This document shows, piece after piece, positions 19,037 to 27,465 of a stretch of 64,000 bases of DNA (within the stretch, counting starts at the first letter, position 1; each line of letters starts with the position of its first letter). A model generated the notes under the pieces. The model made no database searches. It had not been told where the DNA came from and was given only the letters and a program-made list of their open reading frames with translations. The position numbers were made by a program, and so were the translations under genes. Source of the stretch: CAVPMW01 sp963706515 (lineage in GTDB: Bacteria; Chloroflexota; Anaerolineae; Anaerolineales; UBA4823); contig CAVPMW010000007.1 of the NCBI GenBank assembly GCA_963706515.1, positions 62,001-126,000 on the forward strand. Reading direction: 5' to 3'.

Positions 19037-19440
19037 CTTGGGTTCAAATCTCGCGGCCCAAACGAGCTGGGAAGCAGCTCAGCGACGCTGGTTTGCTGCA
19101 CGATCTCTCCATCTTCATTAGCAATCAGGACCTCGGTATCCAGCCCAAATTCGGCCATCACCTGGCGGCAAGCTCCGCACGGTGAGCCTGCATTTGAAGT
19201 GACTACCGCAATCGCGGGAAACTCCCTTTCACCTGCGGAGACCGCTTTAAATATTGCCACTCGCTCTGCGCAAATACTGGCTGGATAGGCTGCATTTTCT
19301 ACGTTAACACCCGTATAAATAGTTCCAGAGGCAGCCATAACCGCAGCTCCAACCGGGTAATTAGAATAACGGGCATATGCGTGCCGGCGTGCTTCAACTG
19401 CTGCCTGGATCAAGCTGCGGCGTTTCTCATCCGCGATCAT
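19018..19440 (-). CDS. cdd: Cytidine deaminase
   Basis: Deaminates cytidine and deoxycytidine to the uridine forms in pyrimidine salvage, which fits the nucleoside importer 4 kb away. Zinc-site motifs are both present: CAERVAIF (His/Cys ligand, catalytic Glu) and PCGACRQVMAEF. Length 140 aa is normal. The ATG at 19440 is chosen over the one at 19458 because AAGGAG lies 7 nt before it; it overlaps the end of the CNNM gene by 14 nt. The C-terminal residues PSPPEIA are encoded by an intergenic repeat that extends into the gene, so the original C-terminus may have been different. Confidence 0.9.
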   Translation of the reverse strand: MIADEKRRSLIQAAVEARRHAYARYSNYPVGAAVMAASGTIYTGVNVENAAYPASICAERVAIFKAVSAGEREFPAIAVVTSNAGSPCGACRQVMAEFGLDTEVLIANEDGEIVQQTSVAELLPSSFGPRDLNPSPPEIA

Positions 19441-20710
19441 GTTGTTGCTCCTTCTCATAATTTTGTCCCGGCTCCGTCCTGTGAGCGCGCACCTTGACGA
19501 TCCTCCGCTTGTTAACTTGCTCGACCGTCAAGAGCAGTCCCCCGGCTTCCACGCTCTCCCCAACCTGGGGCACTTTTCCCAGGCTATTGTAAATGAAACC
19601 GCCGATCGTATCTGTCTCGTCACTGCTCAGCTCACTGTGCATGACTTCGTTGAAATCATCCAGCGTCACTTTTCCAAGGAAAATAGTGTCGCCATCTTTT
19701 AGAGCCAGGTAAGGGGCTTCCTCTGCCTGATCGTACTCATCGCGTATTTCGCCGACGATCTCTTCTACGATGTCCTCCAGGGTAACCAGGCCAGCTACAC
19801 CGCCGTACTCATCTACTACAATCGCCATGTGCACGCCTCGCACTTGCATCTCCGCCAGCAGCTCGTCCACCCGCATCGCTTCCGGAACGAAATAAGCCGG
19901 GCGCAGCAAATCGTGTAAAGACGAGTCCTGCTGGTCTTGATGCCACAAGCGCAGCAAATCCTTGGCATATACTACGCCCAGGGTTTGATCGACCGTCTCT
20001 TGAAAAACGGGTACCCGCGAATGGCCCGACTTGACAATCGCATCGACAGCATCTACGAGCGGCGTGCTGACATCGAGAGCAAGCATATCGATGCGGGGAA
20101 CCATGATTTCACGCACCAGGGTCTCACCCAGCTGAAATACAGAATAGATCATCTGCCGCTCGCCCTGCTCTACTACACCTTCTTCCTCACCTGCATCCAC
20201 CAGCGTCATCAGCTCATCTTCCGTCAGCCCGCTGGATGGCTCGTTGCTGATGAGCTCGCCTTCTTGCTTGCGTACAGGCCAGACGAAGATGAAAGCGATC
20301 GCGCGCACGACAAAACCGAGGCCGTTCAGCCGCAGCGCCCACAGCTCAGGACTTTGCAGGGCAGGTCGTTTTATGAGCCACTCCAGCCAGAAGGTGACAA
20401 TGATCGCCAGCAAGATCGCCAGGATATTTGTATAAGGCGAATAATAGAAATTCAATTGCAAGGACCAGAAACCCACCAGGAGAGCGATGCCAAAGCGAGC
20501 GAGCATTTGCACCAGCTCGAAGCTTGCCAATAACTTGGGTAAATTATCCAATAGGCGCAGAGTACGCTCAACTGCCCGCTCATTTTCCTCGCGCATTGTC
20601 ATCAAGCGGGCTGGATTTGCCCGCCCAAATGCAGCCCCTCCTGTCCCGAGAATACCGTCAAGGAGGAACAAACCCAGCAAGGCGAGAAGCTCCAGCAGGT
20701 TAAGATTCAT
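19427..20710 (-). CDS. CNNM/CorC-HlyC-family membrane protein with CBS pair
   Basis: 427-aa protein of the DUF21-CBS-CorC_HlyC architecture, proposed to affect Mg2+/Co2+ movement. Residues 1-145 hold the DUF21 membrane domain (four hydrophobic segments), followed by LTEDELMTLVDAGEEEG and VREIMVPRIDMLALD, then two CBS repeats (SGHSRVPVFQETVD; MQVRGVHMAIVVDEYGGVAGL) and a C-terminal CorC-like domain (DTIGGFIYNSLGKVPQVGE). It is the middle gene of the glmU-CNNM-cdd operon, overlapping glmU by ATGA and cdd by 14 nt. Often annotated hemolysin, but haemolysis is unlikely to be the function. Confidence 0.85.
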   Translation of the reverse strand: MNLNLLELLALLGLFLLDGILGTGGAAFGRANPARLMTMREENERAVERTLRLLDNLPKLLASFELVQMLARFGIALLVGFWSLQLNFYYSPYTNILAILLAIIVTFWLEWLIKRPALQSPELWALRLNGLGFVVRAIAFIFVWPVRKQEGELISNEPSSGLTEDELMTLVDAGEEEGVVEQGERQMIYSVFQLGETLVREIMVPRIDMLALDVSTPLVDAVDAIVKSGHSRVPVFQETVDQTLGVVYAKDLLRLWHQDQQDSSLHDLLRPAYFVPEAMRVDELLAEMQVRGVHMAIVVDEYGGVAGLVTLEDIVEEIVGEIRDEYDQAEEAPYLALKDGDTIFLGKVTLDDFNEVMHSELSSDETDTIGGFIYNSLGKVPQVGESVEAGGLLLTVEQVNKRRIVKVRAHRTEPGQNYEKEQQHDRG

Positions 20711-22053
20711 TTTTTCAATCTACGGATTGCCCGTGCGGGCATCCCGACTGCCAGCGTGTCCGCGGGTATATCCTTGGTCACCACCGCACCAGCTCCAGTT
20801 CGGGCGTTCTCACCGATCGTGATCGGCGCGATAAGCATGGTGTCGCTCCCGATGAACGCACCCGCGCCAATCTCGGTATGGTTTTTCCGCTCGCCATCGA
20901 AATTACACGTAATTGTCCCTGCGCCGATGTTCACCTCTGCTCCGATCGTCGCATCCCCAATGTAGGAGAAATGCCCCATTTTTACGCCCGGTCCCAGGTA
21001 GGAGCTTTTTACCTCGCCAAAATTCCCCATATGGACCCCGCTCGCCAGGTGTGCGCCCTTGCGTAAATGCCCATATGGGCCGATACCGACGTCATCTTCC
21101 ACGCTTGCGCTCTCGAGCACCGAGTCCAGGACGTGGCAGCGGTCTCCGAGCTGAGTATCCTGGATGATGGCATTCGGACCGATCACGCAGTCTCTGCCGA
21201 TTAAAGTCTTTCCGCGCAGATAGGTGTTCGGCCAGATCACGAAGTCCTGCCCGATCACGACCTCCTCTTCGATGTAAGTCGCATCGGGATCGACCAGAGT
21301 TACCCCAGCCAGCATCCATGCCTGGTTGATCCGCCTGCGCAGCACTTTCTCGGCCTCCGCCAGCTGCACGCGCGTATTGATGCCGATCGCTTCTTGTGGA
21401 TCGTCGCTGACCATCGCCAGCACCGAATTACCTGCCGAGACAGCGATTTCCACCAGGTCAGTCAGGTAGTATTCGCCTTTGGAAGAGAGCGAGACTTTTT
21501 TCAATGCCTCCCACAGCCAGTCCGCCGAGAAGCAGTACACGCTGGTGTTCAGCTCGAGGATTGCCAGCTGTTCTGCCGAAGCCTGGGCTTCTTCAACGAC
21601 GCCCAGGACCTGGCTGCGCTCACCCCGAATCACTCGTCCGAATCCGCGCGCATCGTCTGAGATGACGGTGAGCATCGTCAACGGACCCGGATTTCCCTCT
21701 TGGGCTGTCACCAGCTGTCTTAATGTCTCCTCGCGGATGAGCGGCATATCGGCTGCTGTAACCAGGACCAGCTCGCTTTTCCCCTTAAGCAACCCCTCGG
21801 CTTGCATAACGGCATGGGCAGTGCCTAACTGCGGTTCCTGAAGGACATACTCTGCCCGGTCGCCGAGAACGCTGCTCACTTGCTCTCCCGCGTGACCGAT
21901 TACGACTACCGGCGGGTTTCCGGTGACCTGTCTGGCTGCATTAACGGAGTAGGAGATCATCGGCCGGCCAAGGAGTGGATGGAGCACTTTGGGAACGGAT
22001 GATTTCATCCGGGTCCCGAGCCCGGCAGCCAGAATCACTGCAGTCACATTCAT
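20707..22053 (-). CDS. glmU: Bifunctional UDP-GlcNAc pyrophosphorylase / glucosamine-1-P acetyltransferase
   Basis: Makes UDP-N-acetylglucosamine for peptidoglycan. The N-terminal uridyltransferase domain begins VILAAGLGTRMKS; the C-terminal left-handed beta-helix has many hexapeptide repeats (IGAEVNIGAGTITCNFDGE, IGAGAFIGSDTMLIAPITIG). The product is 448 aa, normal for GlmU. The frame is open 37 codons further upstream, but AGGAGG lies 7 nt before the ATG at 22053 and the protein there starts with the family motif. First gene of the operon; stop overlaps the next start. Confidence 0.93.
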   Translation of the reverse strand: MNVTAVILAAGLGTRMKSSVPKVLHPLLGRPMISYSVNAARQVTGNPPVVVIGHAGEQVSSVLGDRAEYVLQEPQLGTAHAVMQAEGLLKGKSELVLVTAADMPLIREETLRQLVTAQEGNPGPLTMLTVISDDARGFGRVIRGERSQVLGVVEEAQASAEQLAILELNTSVYCFSADWLWEALKKVSLSSKGEYYLTDLVEIAVSAGNSVLAMVSDDPQEAIGINTRVQLAEAEKVLRRRINQAWMLAGVTLVDPDATYIEEEVVIGQDFVIWPNTYLRGKTLIGRDCVIGPNAIIQDTQLGDRCHVLDSVLESASVEDDVGIGPYGHLRKGAHLASGVHMGNFGEVKSSYLGPGVKMGHFSYIGDATIGAEVNIGAGTITCNFDGERKNHTEIGAGAFIGSDTMLIAPITIGENARTGAGAVVTKDIPADTLAVGMPARAIRRLKK

Positions 22054-22269
22054 GTTTTTCCTCCTGATAAAGGCGAAACTTGTACGTTTCGCTTGAAAAT
22101 AACCGCTGTATGACGTAATTGATACACGAAGCTTTTTAAATAAAACAGGCGGGCACCGCGCCAAAGATTCAGCATGACGCTATATCCGCCTGGATAAACC
22201 GATCTGTGAATCGGCTTAGACTCTCAAATTCAACAAACCCTGGATCATCCACAGATGATAATTGACAAG
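22054..22269. other. Intergenic region between tRNA-Gln and glmU
   Basis: 216 nt without a gene. It must hold the glmU promoter on the minus strand and the end of the tRNA-Gln transcript, but I see no clear terminator hairpin or strong promoter boxes. Confidence 0.4.
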
Positions 22270-22340
22270 CTGGGGCGCCCGGATTCGAACCAGGATAAAC
22301 GGATCCAAAGTCCGCTGTGCTGCCGTTGCACAACGCCCCA
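22270..22340 (-). tRNA. tRNA-Gln (anticodon UUG)
   Basis: 71-nt cloverleaf with a perfect acceptor stem (TGGGGCG with CGCCCCA), discriminator G, T arm CCTGG-TTCGAAT-CCGGG and anticodon loop CTTTGGA giving UUG. CCA is not encoded. Confidence 0.95.
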
Positions 22341-22379
22341 AAGACAGTTCATTCATCGCCGGGGAAACGAGCGGTCTGA

Positions 22380-22409
22380 ATTGTAACACAAGCGGAATAA
22401 GGGATGCAA
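22380..22409 (-). promoter_or_regulatory. Promoter of tRNA-Gln
   Basis: Minus-strand TTGCAT (22404-22409) and TACAAT (22380-22385), 18 nt apart, lie about 40 nt upstream of the tRNA. Confidence 0.55.
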
Positions 22410-22459
22410 TAGCGCTGCAACAAGTATTGTTTATTTTCACTGTGAGGAAAAGTACTGCT

Positions 22460-23536
22460 TTATTCCTCTTTATTCCCTTCGATATCCAAACCCAGCAGCT
22501 GCGCTTGCTCGTAGGTAATACTGTCGCTCTTTAAGCGAAAATCTTGCGTTTCGCTCTCCGCCATTTTCTCCCAGAATGCGTCTACGTCTCCTGGTTCGAA
22601 GCGGGTGGTTTCAACCCGGTGGACGAGCTCATCCAGAGGTATATCCGGAGGCTCGGCTGTCGTTTCAATTGCCAGGATAATCTCTTCCTCAGCAGCTGAT
22701 TCTTGAGCAGAGATCGCGACACCTGCATCTGGAGCAGGTGCGATTATCAGGGGTTCTGCCCTCACTTGAAACCGCTGGACAGCCTCCAGCACTTTCGCAA
22801 CCTTGCTTGCCTGCAGCCCCGTGCGAACAGCAAATAAAAGCGCTGTTTGAGTGGTCAGATGAGAAATGAACAGGTCATATTCTTTGCCTTTGAACACTGA
22901 CAGGCTTTGAAAAGTCTCATCGCTTGAAAGCGCAGGGAATTTATTCGCTGCGCGCCGCATCTCAATTACAGCCGCGATCATGTCTGCTGGTCGAGCTGGC
23001 AAAGACCACTCCCCCGCCTGAGCGATGATTTGTCCCTGTGCATCGAAGATCACTGCTCCAGCTGCCTCTACTTTTTTTGAGAACTCGCTCAATTCTCGCG
23101 GCAGCTCATCTTCTGGCTGAGCTGCCGGTGTTAATACAACTTCAGGCTGACCAGCAGGAGCAGGGATGGATTCCAGGCAAGCCCGAGATGCATCTAAAAA
23201 CTCAGTGATCGAGATTGGCTTATAGAAATAAGCCGAAGCACCGGCTTCTGCCACCTGCCGCTGGATGTCCGGATCTGCCACCCCGGTAATCAAAATTAGT
23301 TTCGTCTCTGGGTTTCGCCGTGAAGCGTGTTTCTTGAGCTCCAGGCCAGACATCCCTGGCAGGCGTACATCCGCAACCAGCAAATCGATGGGTGTGTTAG
23401 AGAGCACCAGCATCGCCTCCTCTGCGGAGGGGACGTCGATAACTTCCAAATTTAAATTAAGCGTGGTCAGCCCGGCTCGTAATAAAAGGCGGGCATCGCG
23501 CTGATCATCTACAATAAGGGCTCGATACTGGGCCAT
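22460..23536 (-). CDS. Response regulator: receiver domain plus roadblock/LC7-like domain
   Basis: 358 aa. The receiver domain (residues 3-125) has VDDQRDAR, phospho-acceptor Asp in LLVADVRLPGMSG and Lys in YFYKPISITEF. After a Pro/Ala linker, the segment AAGAVIFDAQGQIIAQAGEW to TQTALLFAVRTGLQASKV resembles a roadblock/LC7 fold, used by small-GTPase regulators and gliding systems. The C-terminal 100 residues are acidic and low in complexity. No DNA-binding domain is present, so output is probably protein-protein. The ATG at 23536 is 4 nt after the stop of the peptide-binding gene, so I prefer it to the upstream in-frame ATG at 23566. The cognate kinase is not in the window. Confidence 0.7.
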   Translation of the reverse strand: MAQYRALIVDDQRDARLLLRAGLTTLNLNLEVIDVPSAEEAMLVLSNTPIDLLVADVRLPGMSGLELKKHASRRNPETKLILITGVADPDIQRQVAEAGASAYFYKPISITEFLDASRACLESIPAPAGQPEVVLTPAAQPEDELPRELSEFSKKVEAAGAVIFDAQGQIIAQAGEWSLPARPADMIAAVIEMRRAANKFPALSSDETFQSLSVFKGKEYDLFISHLTTQTALLFAVRTGLQASKVAKVLEAVQRFQVRAEPLIIAPAPDAGVAISAQESAAEEEIILAIETTAEPPDIPLDELVHRVETTRFEPGDVDAFWEKMAESETQDFRLKSDSITYEQAQLLGLDIEGNKEE

Positions 23537-23540
23537 ACGC

Positions 23541-25475
23541 TTAGCCTGGTGGGCATCCAGGTCCATAATCAAATGACTCGATATTCCATAAGGTGCTATC
23601 CGCAGATCCGTCGAAAAGTACGCCGCACATATCTGGACGGGCAGCAATCACTTTCTGGCGTAAGTATAACGGAATTGCAGGTAATTCTTCGGCAAAAATA
23701 GCTTGCGCTTTTGCATGGACACCCTGGTAAGCCGGGAGATCGGGCAAGATGGAGCGGGCTTGCTGGCAGGCCTGGTCGTATTCCGGATTGCTGAACCCAC
23801 TGGCATTCGCGCCTCCCCAGCCGTGGGGGTACTGAGGATATGGCCCGGGAATCTGATCGGTCACGTACAAGAAACAGGCCGGCTCGATGGAGCTTGCCCA
23901 GCTGAATTGTGCCATATCGAAGGTACGCCCAAAGATCGGTCCCTCCGGTCCGGAGGCAAACAGCTTTTCAGGAGCTTCACTCTGAATATTCACCTGGATT
24001 CCACAGCCTGCCAGGGAAGTGCGGATGATCTCAGCGGCTTTTCCTTGCTCTGGTCCGTCCGCCATTAAGTACGCAAAGGCGAACGGGGTTCCATCGGGAA
24101 TTCCATCGATGCCTTGAGCCAGGCGCGGCGTCGCTGGATTCTGGTCGTCGTCGATCCAGCCTGATTCATCGAGAAGCCTGGCGCTCGCCTGCGGGTCGTA
24201 GGGGTATTTCCTGGCCTCCGCATTGTACAGAGGATGGTCGGGCTGAACATACGTATCTGGGACAGTCGATTGTCCGAAGAACAGCTCTTTCGCCAGCCGC
24301 TCCCGGTCAATGCACATGGCGATCGCCTGGCGCACCTCTTTTCGGCTGAAGAGCGAGGTGCGAGGGCTGCCATCGGGTGCCAGCGGTTGGATGCCAAAAT
24401 CTGCATGCTCCCAGGCGGTCCCGTTTTTGAAAATAACCTGGGCTTTTTTCTCACTCTGCAGCTGTAACAATCTCTCGGTCTGGGTTTCCAGCCCGGCGGT
24501 CTCATCGATATAATCGCATTCGCCAGCCAGGAGGGCTGTCAGCGCTTCGTCGCCGTCCGGCAGGAAGCGATATACCAGACGGTCGAAATGAGGCAGACCT
24601 TCGCCAGCTCTGAAGTAATTCGGGTTGCGTGAAAGGCTGATGTGATCGCCGGAGGTCCATTCATCGATCTTGTAGGCTCCCCAGCCAATTGGAGCACGGT
24701 TGACGCTATCCGATGCTAGCAGCTGGTCGAGCGAGAACACACTCCATGCATGCCTCGGCAGCGGCGAGAAGAAGAACCCGGCGTAGCGCCCATCCCGGTA
24801 GCCAGGCACACCTCGCCACTCCACCGTTTGGGCATCTAGCGCCCGGTAGCTGTCGCTGTAGGCGAGCAGCTCCGGCTGGACGCGCGGGTAGAGCTGGCGA
24901 GCCAGCTCGAATGCATATTGGGAGTCATCCGCACTCAGCGGCGATCCGTCTGACCACATTAAGCCTGGGCGCAGATGAAAGCGCACGGACATCTGGTCGA
25001 CCTGGATCGGATCCGACCCGGAATAGGTCTGCGCGCAGGAAGCCTCCTGGCAGCCCGCTGGCAGATAGGTCACTCCTTCGCTCAGGTTGACCAGTTTTCC
25101 GGAAGAATCTACAATCAACGAGCCAGCTGTCGCCCCTACAGGCTCGAAGGTCACGTCGCCATTCTGCAAATCCGGCAGGCGTTCCAGGATTACCGGCTTC
25201 AAGGTGTAAGCTTGAATATCCGTCGGACCATCGTAAATTGCTTCGCGGATGTTGTTCGCCGCGGGAGAAGCATCATTATATTTAAACAGCGAGGTCGGTT
25301 CCTGTGTCTGGCAGATGGTCAGCACACGAGCTGGTATCACAGTTTGAGTGGGAACGACGCTCGGGTTATTCACCTGGGGAGCAGCCATCGTCCGGGTTGC
25401 GGGTTGGGCTGGCGGCGGAACCTGCTTGCAGCCTGCCAGGCCTGCCACCATCATTGCCAGCAGACCGATAAGCAT
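23541..25475 (-). CDS. Peptide-type ABC transporter substrate-binding lipoprotein (family 5)
   Basis: Extracytoplasmic binding protein of the SBP_bac_5 family, about 644 aa. Typical stretches are VRFHLRPGLMWSDGSPLSADD, VRQAIAMCIDRERLAKELF and the C-terminal FAEELPAIPLYLRQKV. The frame opens at 25589, but that extension runs through a terminator-like hairpin at 25508-25546; the ATG at 25475 gives a hydrophobic signal with lipobox LAGCKQ, though with few basic residues before it. No transporter subunits adjoin it, unlike the Opp set at 27-34 kb. It lies between a sigma-factor pair and a REC-roadblock regulator, so it may serve sensing instead of import. The start is the weak point of this call. 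Confidence 0.75.
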   Translation of the reverse strand: MLIGLLAMMVAGLAGCKQVPPPAQPATRTMAAPQVNNPSVVPTQTVIPARVLTICQTQEPTSLFKYNDASPAANNIREAIYDGPTDIQAYTLKPVILERLPDLQNGDVTFEPVGATAGSLIVDSSGKLVNLSEGVTYLPAGCQEASCAQTYSGSDPIQVDQMSVRFHLRPGLMWSDGSPLSADDSQYAFELARQLYPRVQPELLAYSDSYRALDAQTVEWRGVPGYRDGRYAGFFFSPLPRHAWSVFSLDQLLASDSVNRAPIGWGAYKIDEWTSGDHISLSRNPNYFRAGEGLPHFDRLVYRFLPDGDEALTALLAGECDYIDETAGLETQTERLLQLQSEKKAQVIFKNGTAWEHADFGIQPLAPDGSPRTSLFSRKEVRQAIAMCIDRERLAKELFFGQSTVPDTYVQPDHPLYNAEARKYPYDPQASARLLDESGWIDDDQNPATPRLAQGIDGIPDGTPFAFAYLMADGPEQGKAAEIIRTSLAGCGIQVNIQSEAPEKLFASGPEGPIFGRTFDMAQFSWASSIEPACFLYVTDQIPGPYPQYPHGWGGANASGFSNPEYDQACQQARSILPDLPAYQGVHAKAQAIFAEELPAIPLYLRQKVIAARPDMCGVLFDGSADSTLWNIESFDYGPGCPPG

Positions 25476-25500
25476 CCAACCTTGGGTACCTGTCAAACCC

Positions 25501-25546
25501 AACAAAACCCCTTTCTCGCTCTCCCGATGGGGGAGGAAGAAAGGGG
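25501..25546 (-). terminator. Terminator-like hairpin at the 5' edge of the binding-protein gene
   Basis: On the minus strand CCCCTTTCT and CTCCC pair with GGGAG and AGAAAGGGG (25508-25546), followed by TTTTGTT. It lies just upstream of the chosen start at 25475 and could stop or attenuate transcription arriving from the sigma-factor genes. Confidence 0.5.
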
Positions 25547-25617
25547 ATTGTAGCCGATGGAAAAAATTATTTAGTATCTCGCGCCGCAAGATTGCCGGTC
25601 CACCTCTCCAGGAGATC

Positions 25618-25911
25618 TCAGGTCACCTGGCGGAAGGTTGTCGCCCGATGGAAAGCCCAGTAGGAGCCAGGGGAGAAGGGAGCCGTAATAACACCCCGCG
25701 AGTTCCACAGGCTCTCTTCCGAAAATGCGAATACGCGCTTGATCCTCTCTTGAAATGAAAGACTGCGTGGTTGGGAAACTGTAATAATTGCTGCACTCAT
25801 CAGGCGCTGCCTGCCTCCGCTGGGTGGCTTTTGCCAGGCAGCCCAGTTTTTCAGGCTGGTGCTGAGTTGGCGATCGGTATAATCTTCCAGGTCAATATCA
25901 CGAACCTTCAT
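25618..25911 (-). CDS. Small hypothetical protein coupled to the ECF sigma factor
   Basis: 97-aa basic protein without a membrane segment or zinc-binding anti-sigma motif. The ATG overlaps the end of the sigma-factor gene by 14 nt, so the two are co-translated, a position usually held by an anti-sigma factor. Its N-terminal half (VRDIDLEDYTDRQLSTSLKNWAAW) is amphipathic. It is too short for a normal membrane anti-sigma factor and might be a truncated one or an unrelated regulator. I do not recognise the family. Confidence 0.5.
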   Translation of the reverse strand: MKVRDIDLEDYTDRQLSTSLKNWAAWQKPPSGGRQRLMSAAIITVSQPRSLSFQERIKRVFAFSEESLWNSRGVITAPFSPGSYWAFHRATTFRQVT

Positions 25912-26503
25912 ACGTCACATCCTGACGAGCATCATCCGTTAAGCCCATGCTGCGGCGCAAAGCCCGTCGCCCATAATGCAGCCGGGATTTCACAGTTCCG
26001 ACCGGTACGTCCATTACGTCGGAGATTTCCTGCAAGGAAAGATCGTTCATATAATATAAAATCACCACAATTCTTTGGGGTAAAGGCAGCTCCAGCACCG
26101 CTTGCTGCACCTGCAGCCATTCGTCGTTCTTTTCCGTCAGCTCGTAAGGTGCATTCCGCCCACCTGCCATCAGCCAGTCGACCAGGTCCTCCAATGGCTG
26201 CACCCAGCGGCTGTGGCGTTTTACCCAGGTATAGGCAAGGTTCGCCGTCATGCGGTACAACCAGGGCTCTAAGGATCGTTGACCGTCGATCCGCTCCGCA
26301 AAGCGATACAGGCGCAAAAATACATCCTGCAGCAGGTCGTCCGCTGCCTCTTTATCGCCGGTGATCGCCAGGGCAGTCCGGTAGACCAGCTGGCGATAGC
26401 GATCATATAACACGCCGAGAGCATCCAGGCTGCCGCTTTGCAGGCTGAGCACCAGCTCCCGGTCGGTCAGTATCGAAATATCTTCTTGCGTTTCGATGTC
26501 CAT
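25898..26503 (-). CDS. ECF-type RNA polymerase sigma factor
   Basis: 201 aa. Sigma region 2 holds LGVLYDRYRQLVYRTALAI and DLLQDVFLRLYRFA, followed by EPWLYRMTANLAYTW; region 4 has LPLPQRIVVILYYMNDLSLQEISDV and VPVGTVKSRLHYGRRALR. The ATG at 26503 (MDIETQED) is preferred to 26536. It heads a minus-strand set: sigma, small protein, binding lipoprotein, REC-roadblock regulator. The promoter motif it recognises cannot be told from this window. Confidence 0.88.
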   Translation of the reverse strand: MDIETQEDISILTDRELVLSLQSGSLDALGVLYDRYRQLVYRTALAITGDKEAADDLLQDVFLRLYRFAERIDGQRSLEPWLYRMTANLAYTWVKRHSRWVQPLEDLVDWLMAGGRNAPYELTEKNDEWLQVQQAVLELPLPQRIVVILYYMNDLSLQEISDVMDVPVGTVKSRLHYGRRALRRSMGLTDDARQDVTYEGS

Positions 26504-26581
26504 ATTATTCAACCATACATTTACCGATAAATTCATGCATAAATCTGGTAGACCGGGCGCACCCTCAGTACGAAATCTTCA

Positions 26582-27459
26582 TCATCCCGGTTTTCCTGAT
26601 ATATATTTTACCAAGAAAAAGACCCCTGCGATCAACATCATCGCGACTACCCCCAACCAATACCAATTCTGGGAGATAAACTCGACAGCGGGTGGTGTCG
26701 GCGTCGGGGTCGGGGTTGGCTCGGGGCGCAGCCGGATCTGGGTAGCCGTGGTTTCATTCAGAGGTGTATTTCCAGGGTCTAACCCATTCAAGCGCAATAC
26801 ATAAGCAGTCAGCTGCCAGTATTGCTCCTCGGTGAGCGTGCCAGGCGCCTGCCAGGGCATTTTCTCGCGGATGTAATTATGCAGGTCAAGACCGGTCGCA
26901 AAGCGAGCCTTAATCAATGGGCCTGTGACCGCCGGAATGGTTTTAGGCAGCACGAAGCCTTCCGGAGGATGGTTGGCAGCATGGCATTTGCTCTGCCAGC
27001 AGCCATCTTTTTCATCCAGGTGCCAGGCATCGATCCATTCCTGGGTCAGCCCCTGCCCCCGGTCTCCATGGCAGGTCATGCAGACCAGGTAATAGGCCTG
27101 CGCTCCCAGGTCCGCCTGGCTGGGATTTGCCGGTAGGACCGGGCGCGCCAGCCGGTCCGGGGTCGCCATCATGCCAGAAGGAGGCTCCTCCGTTGGGGAA
27201 GGAGTAGCAGTAGCTGAAGGTGTTATGCCAGGCGGCACCGTTACAGACAGCAAATCGATAGCGTCTGTCTGAAAACCGTGTTCACCACCCATCCCCCCTG
27301 CCCCCCTTCCCTCTGGGAAGGGGGAAAATCGATAAAAATGGATAATTCGGTGCTTCGCACCGAATTATCCATTTTTATCGGAAATTCCTGAAAGAGCGCC
27401 GAATAGCTGAAACTCAGAAGGAAAGTCAGGCTCAGGGCGCTCCACCTGAGATTGAGCAT
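26582..27459 (-). CDS. Membrane-anchored c-type cytochrome, interrupted after the signal peptide
   Basis: Extracytoplasmic electron carrier. The mature part has a heme site CMTCH, a second possible site CWQSKCH with four residues between the cysteines, a likely Met ligand in EKMPWQ, a TPTPTP linker and a C-terminal membrane anchor (WYWLGVVAMMLIAGVFFLV). The signal peptide starts at 27459 (MLNLRWSALSLTFLLSFSYS) 6 nt after the oppC-like stop. A 113-bp fold-back element at 27275-27387, flanked by CTGAAA on both sides, separates signal from mature protein and shifts the frame. Without it, the sequence reads SALFQ-TDAIDLL in frame. As it stands, translation could start only at an ATG inside the element (27292), without a signal, so the protein would not mature. 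Confidence 0.75.
27269..27393. mobile_element. Fold-back element with 6-bp target-site duplication in the cytochrome gene
   Basis: Element 27275-27387 lies between two CTGAAA copies (27269-27274 and 27388-27393). Inside are a perfect 24-bp hairpin (27330-27353 with 27357-27380, loop TTC) and a CCCTTCCC...GGGAAGGGG module followed by C-rich sequence. Its layout, AATTTCCGA, variable hairpin, CCCTCCC-type hairpin, matches the elements at 56821 and 62214. It encodes nothing, so any mobility would depend on an enzyme elsewhere. Confidence 0.75.
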
Positions 27460-27465
27460 AAAGGT

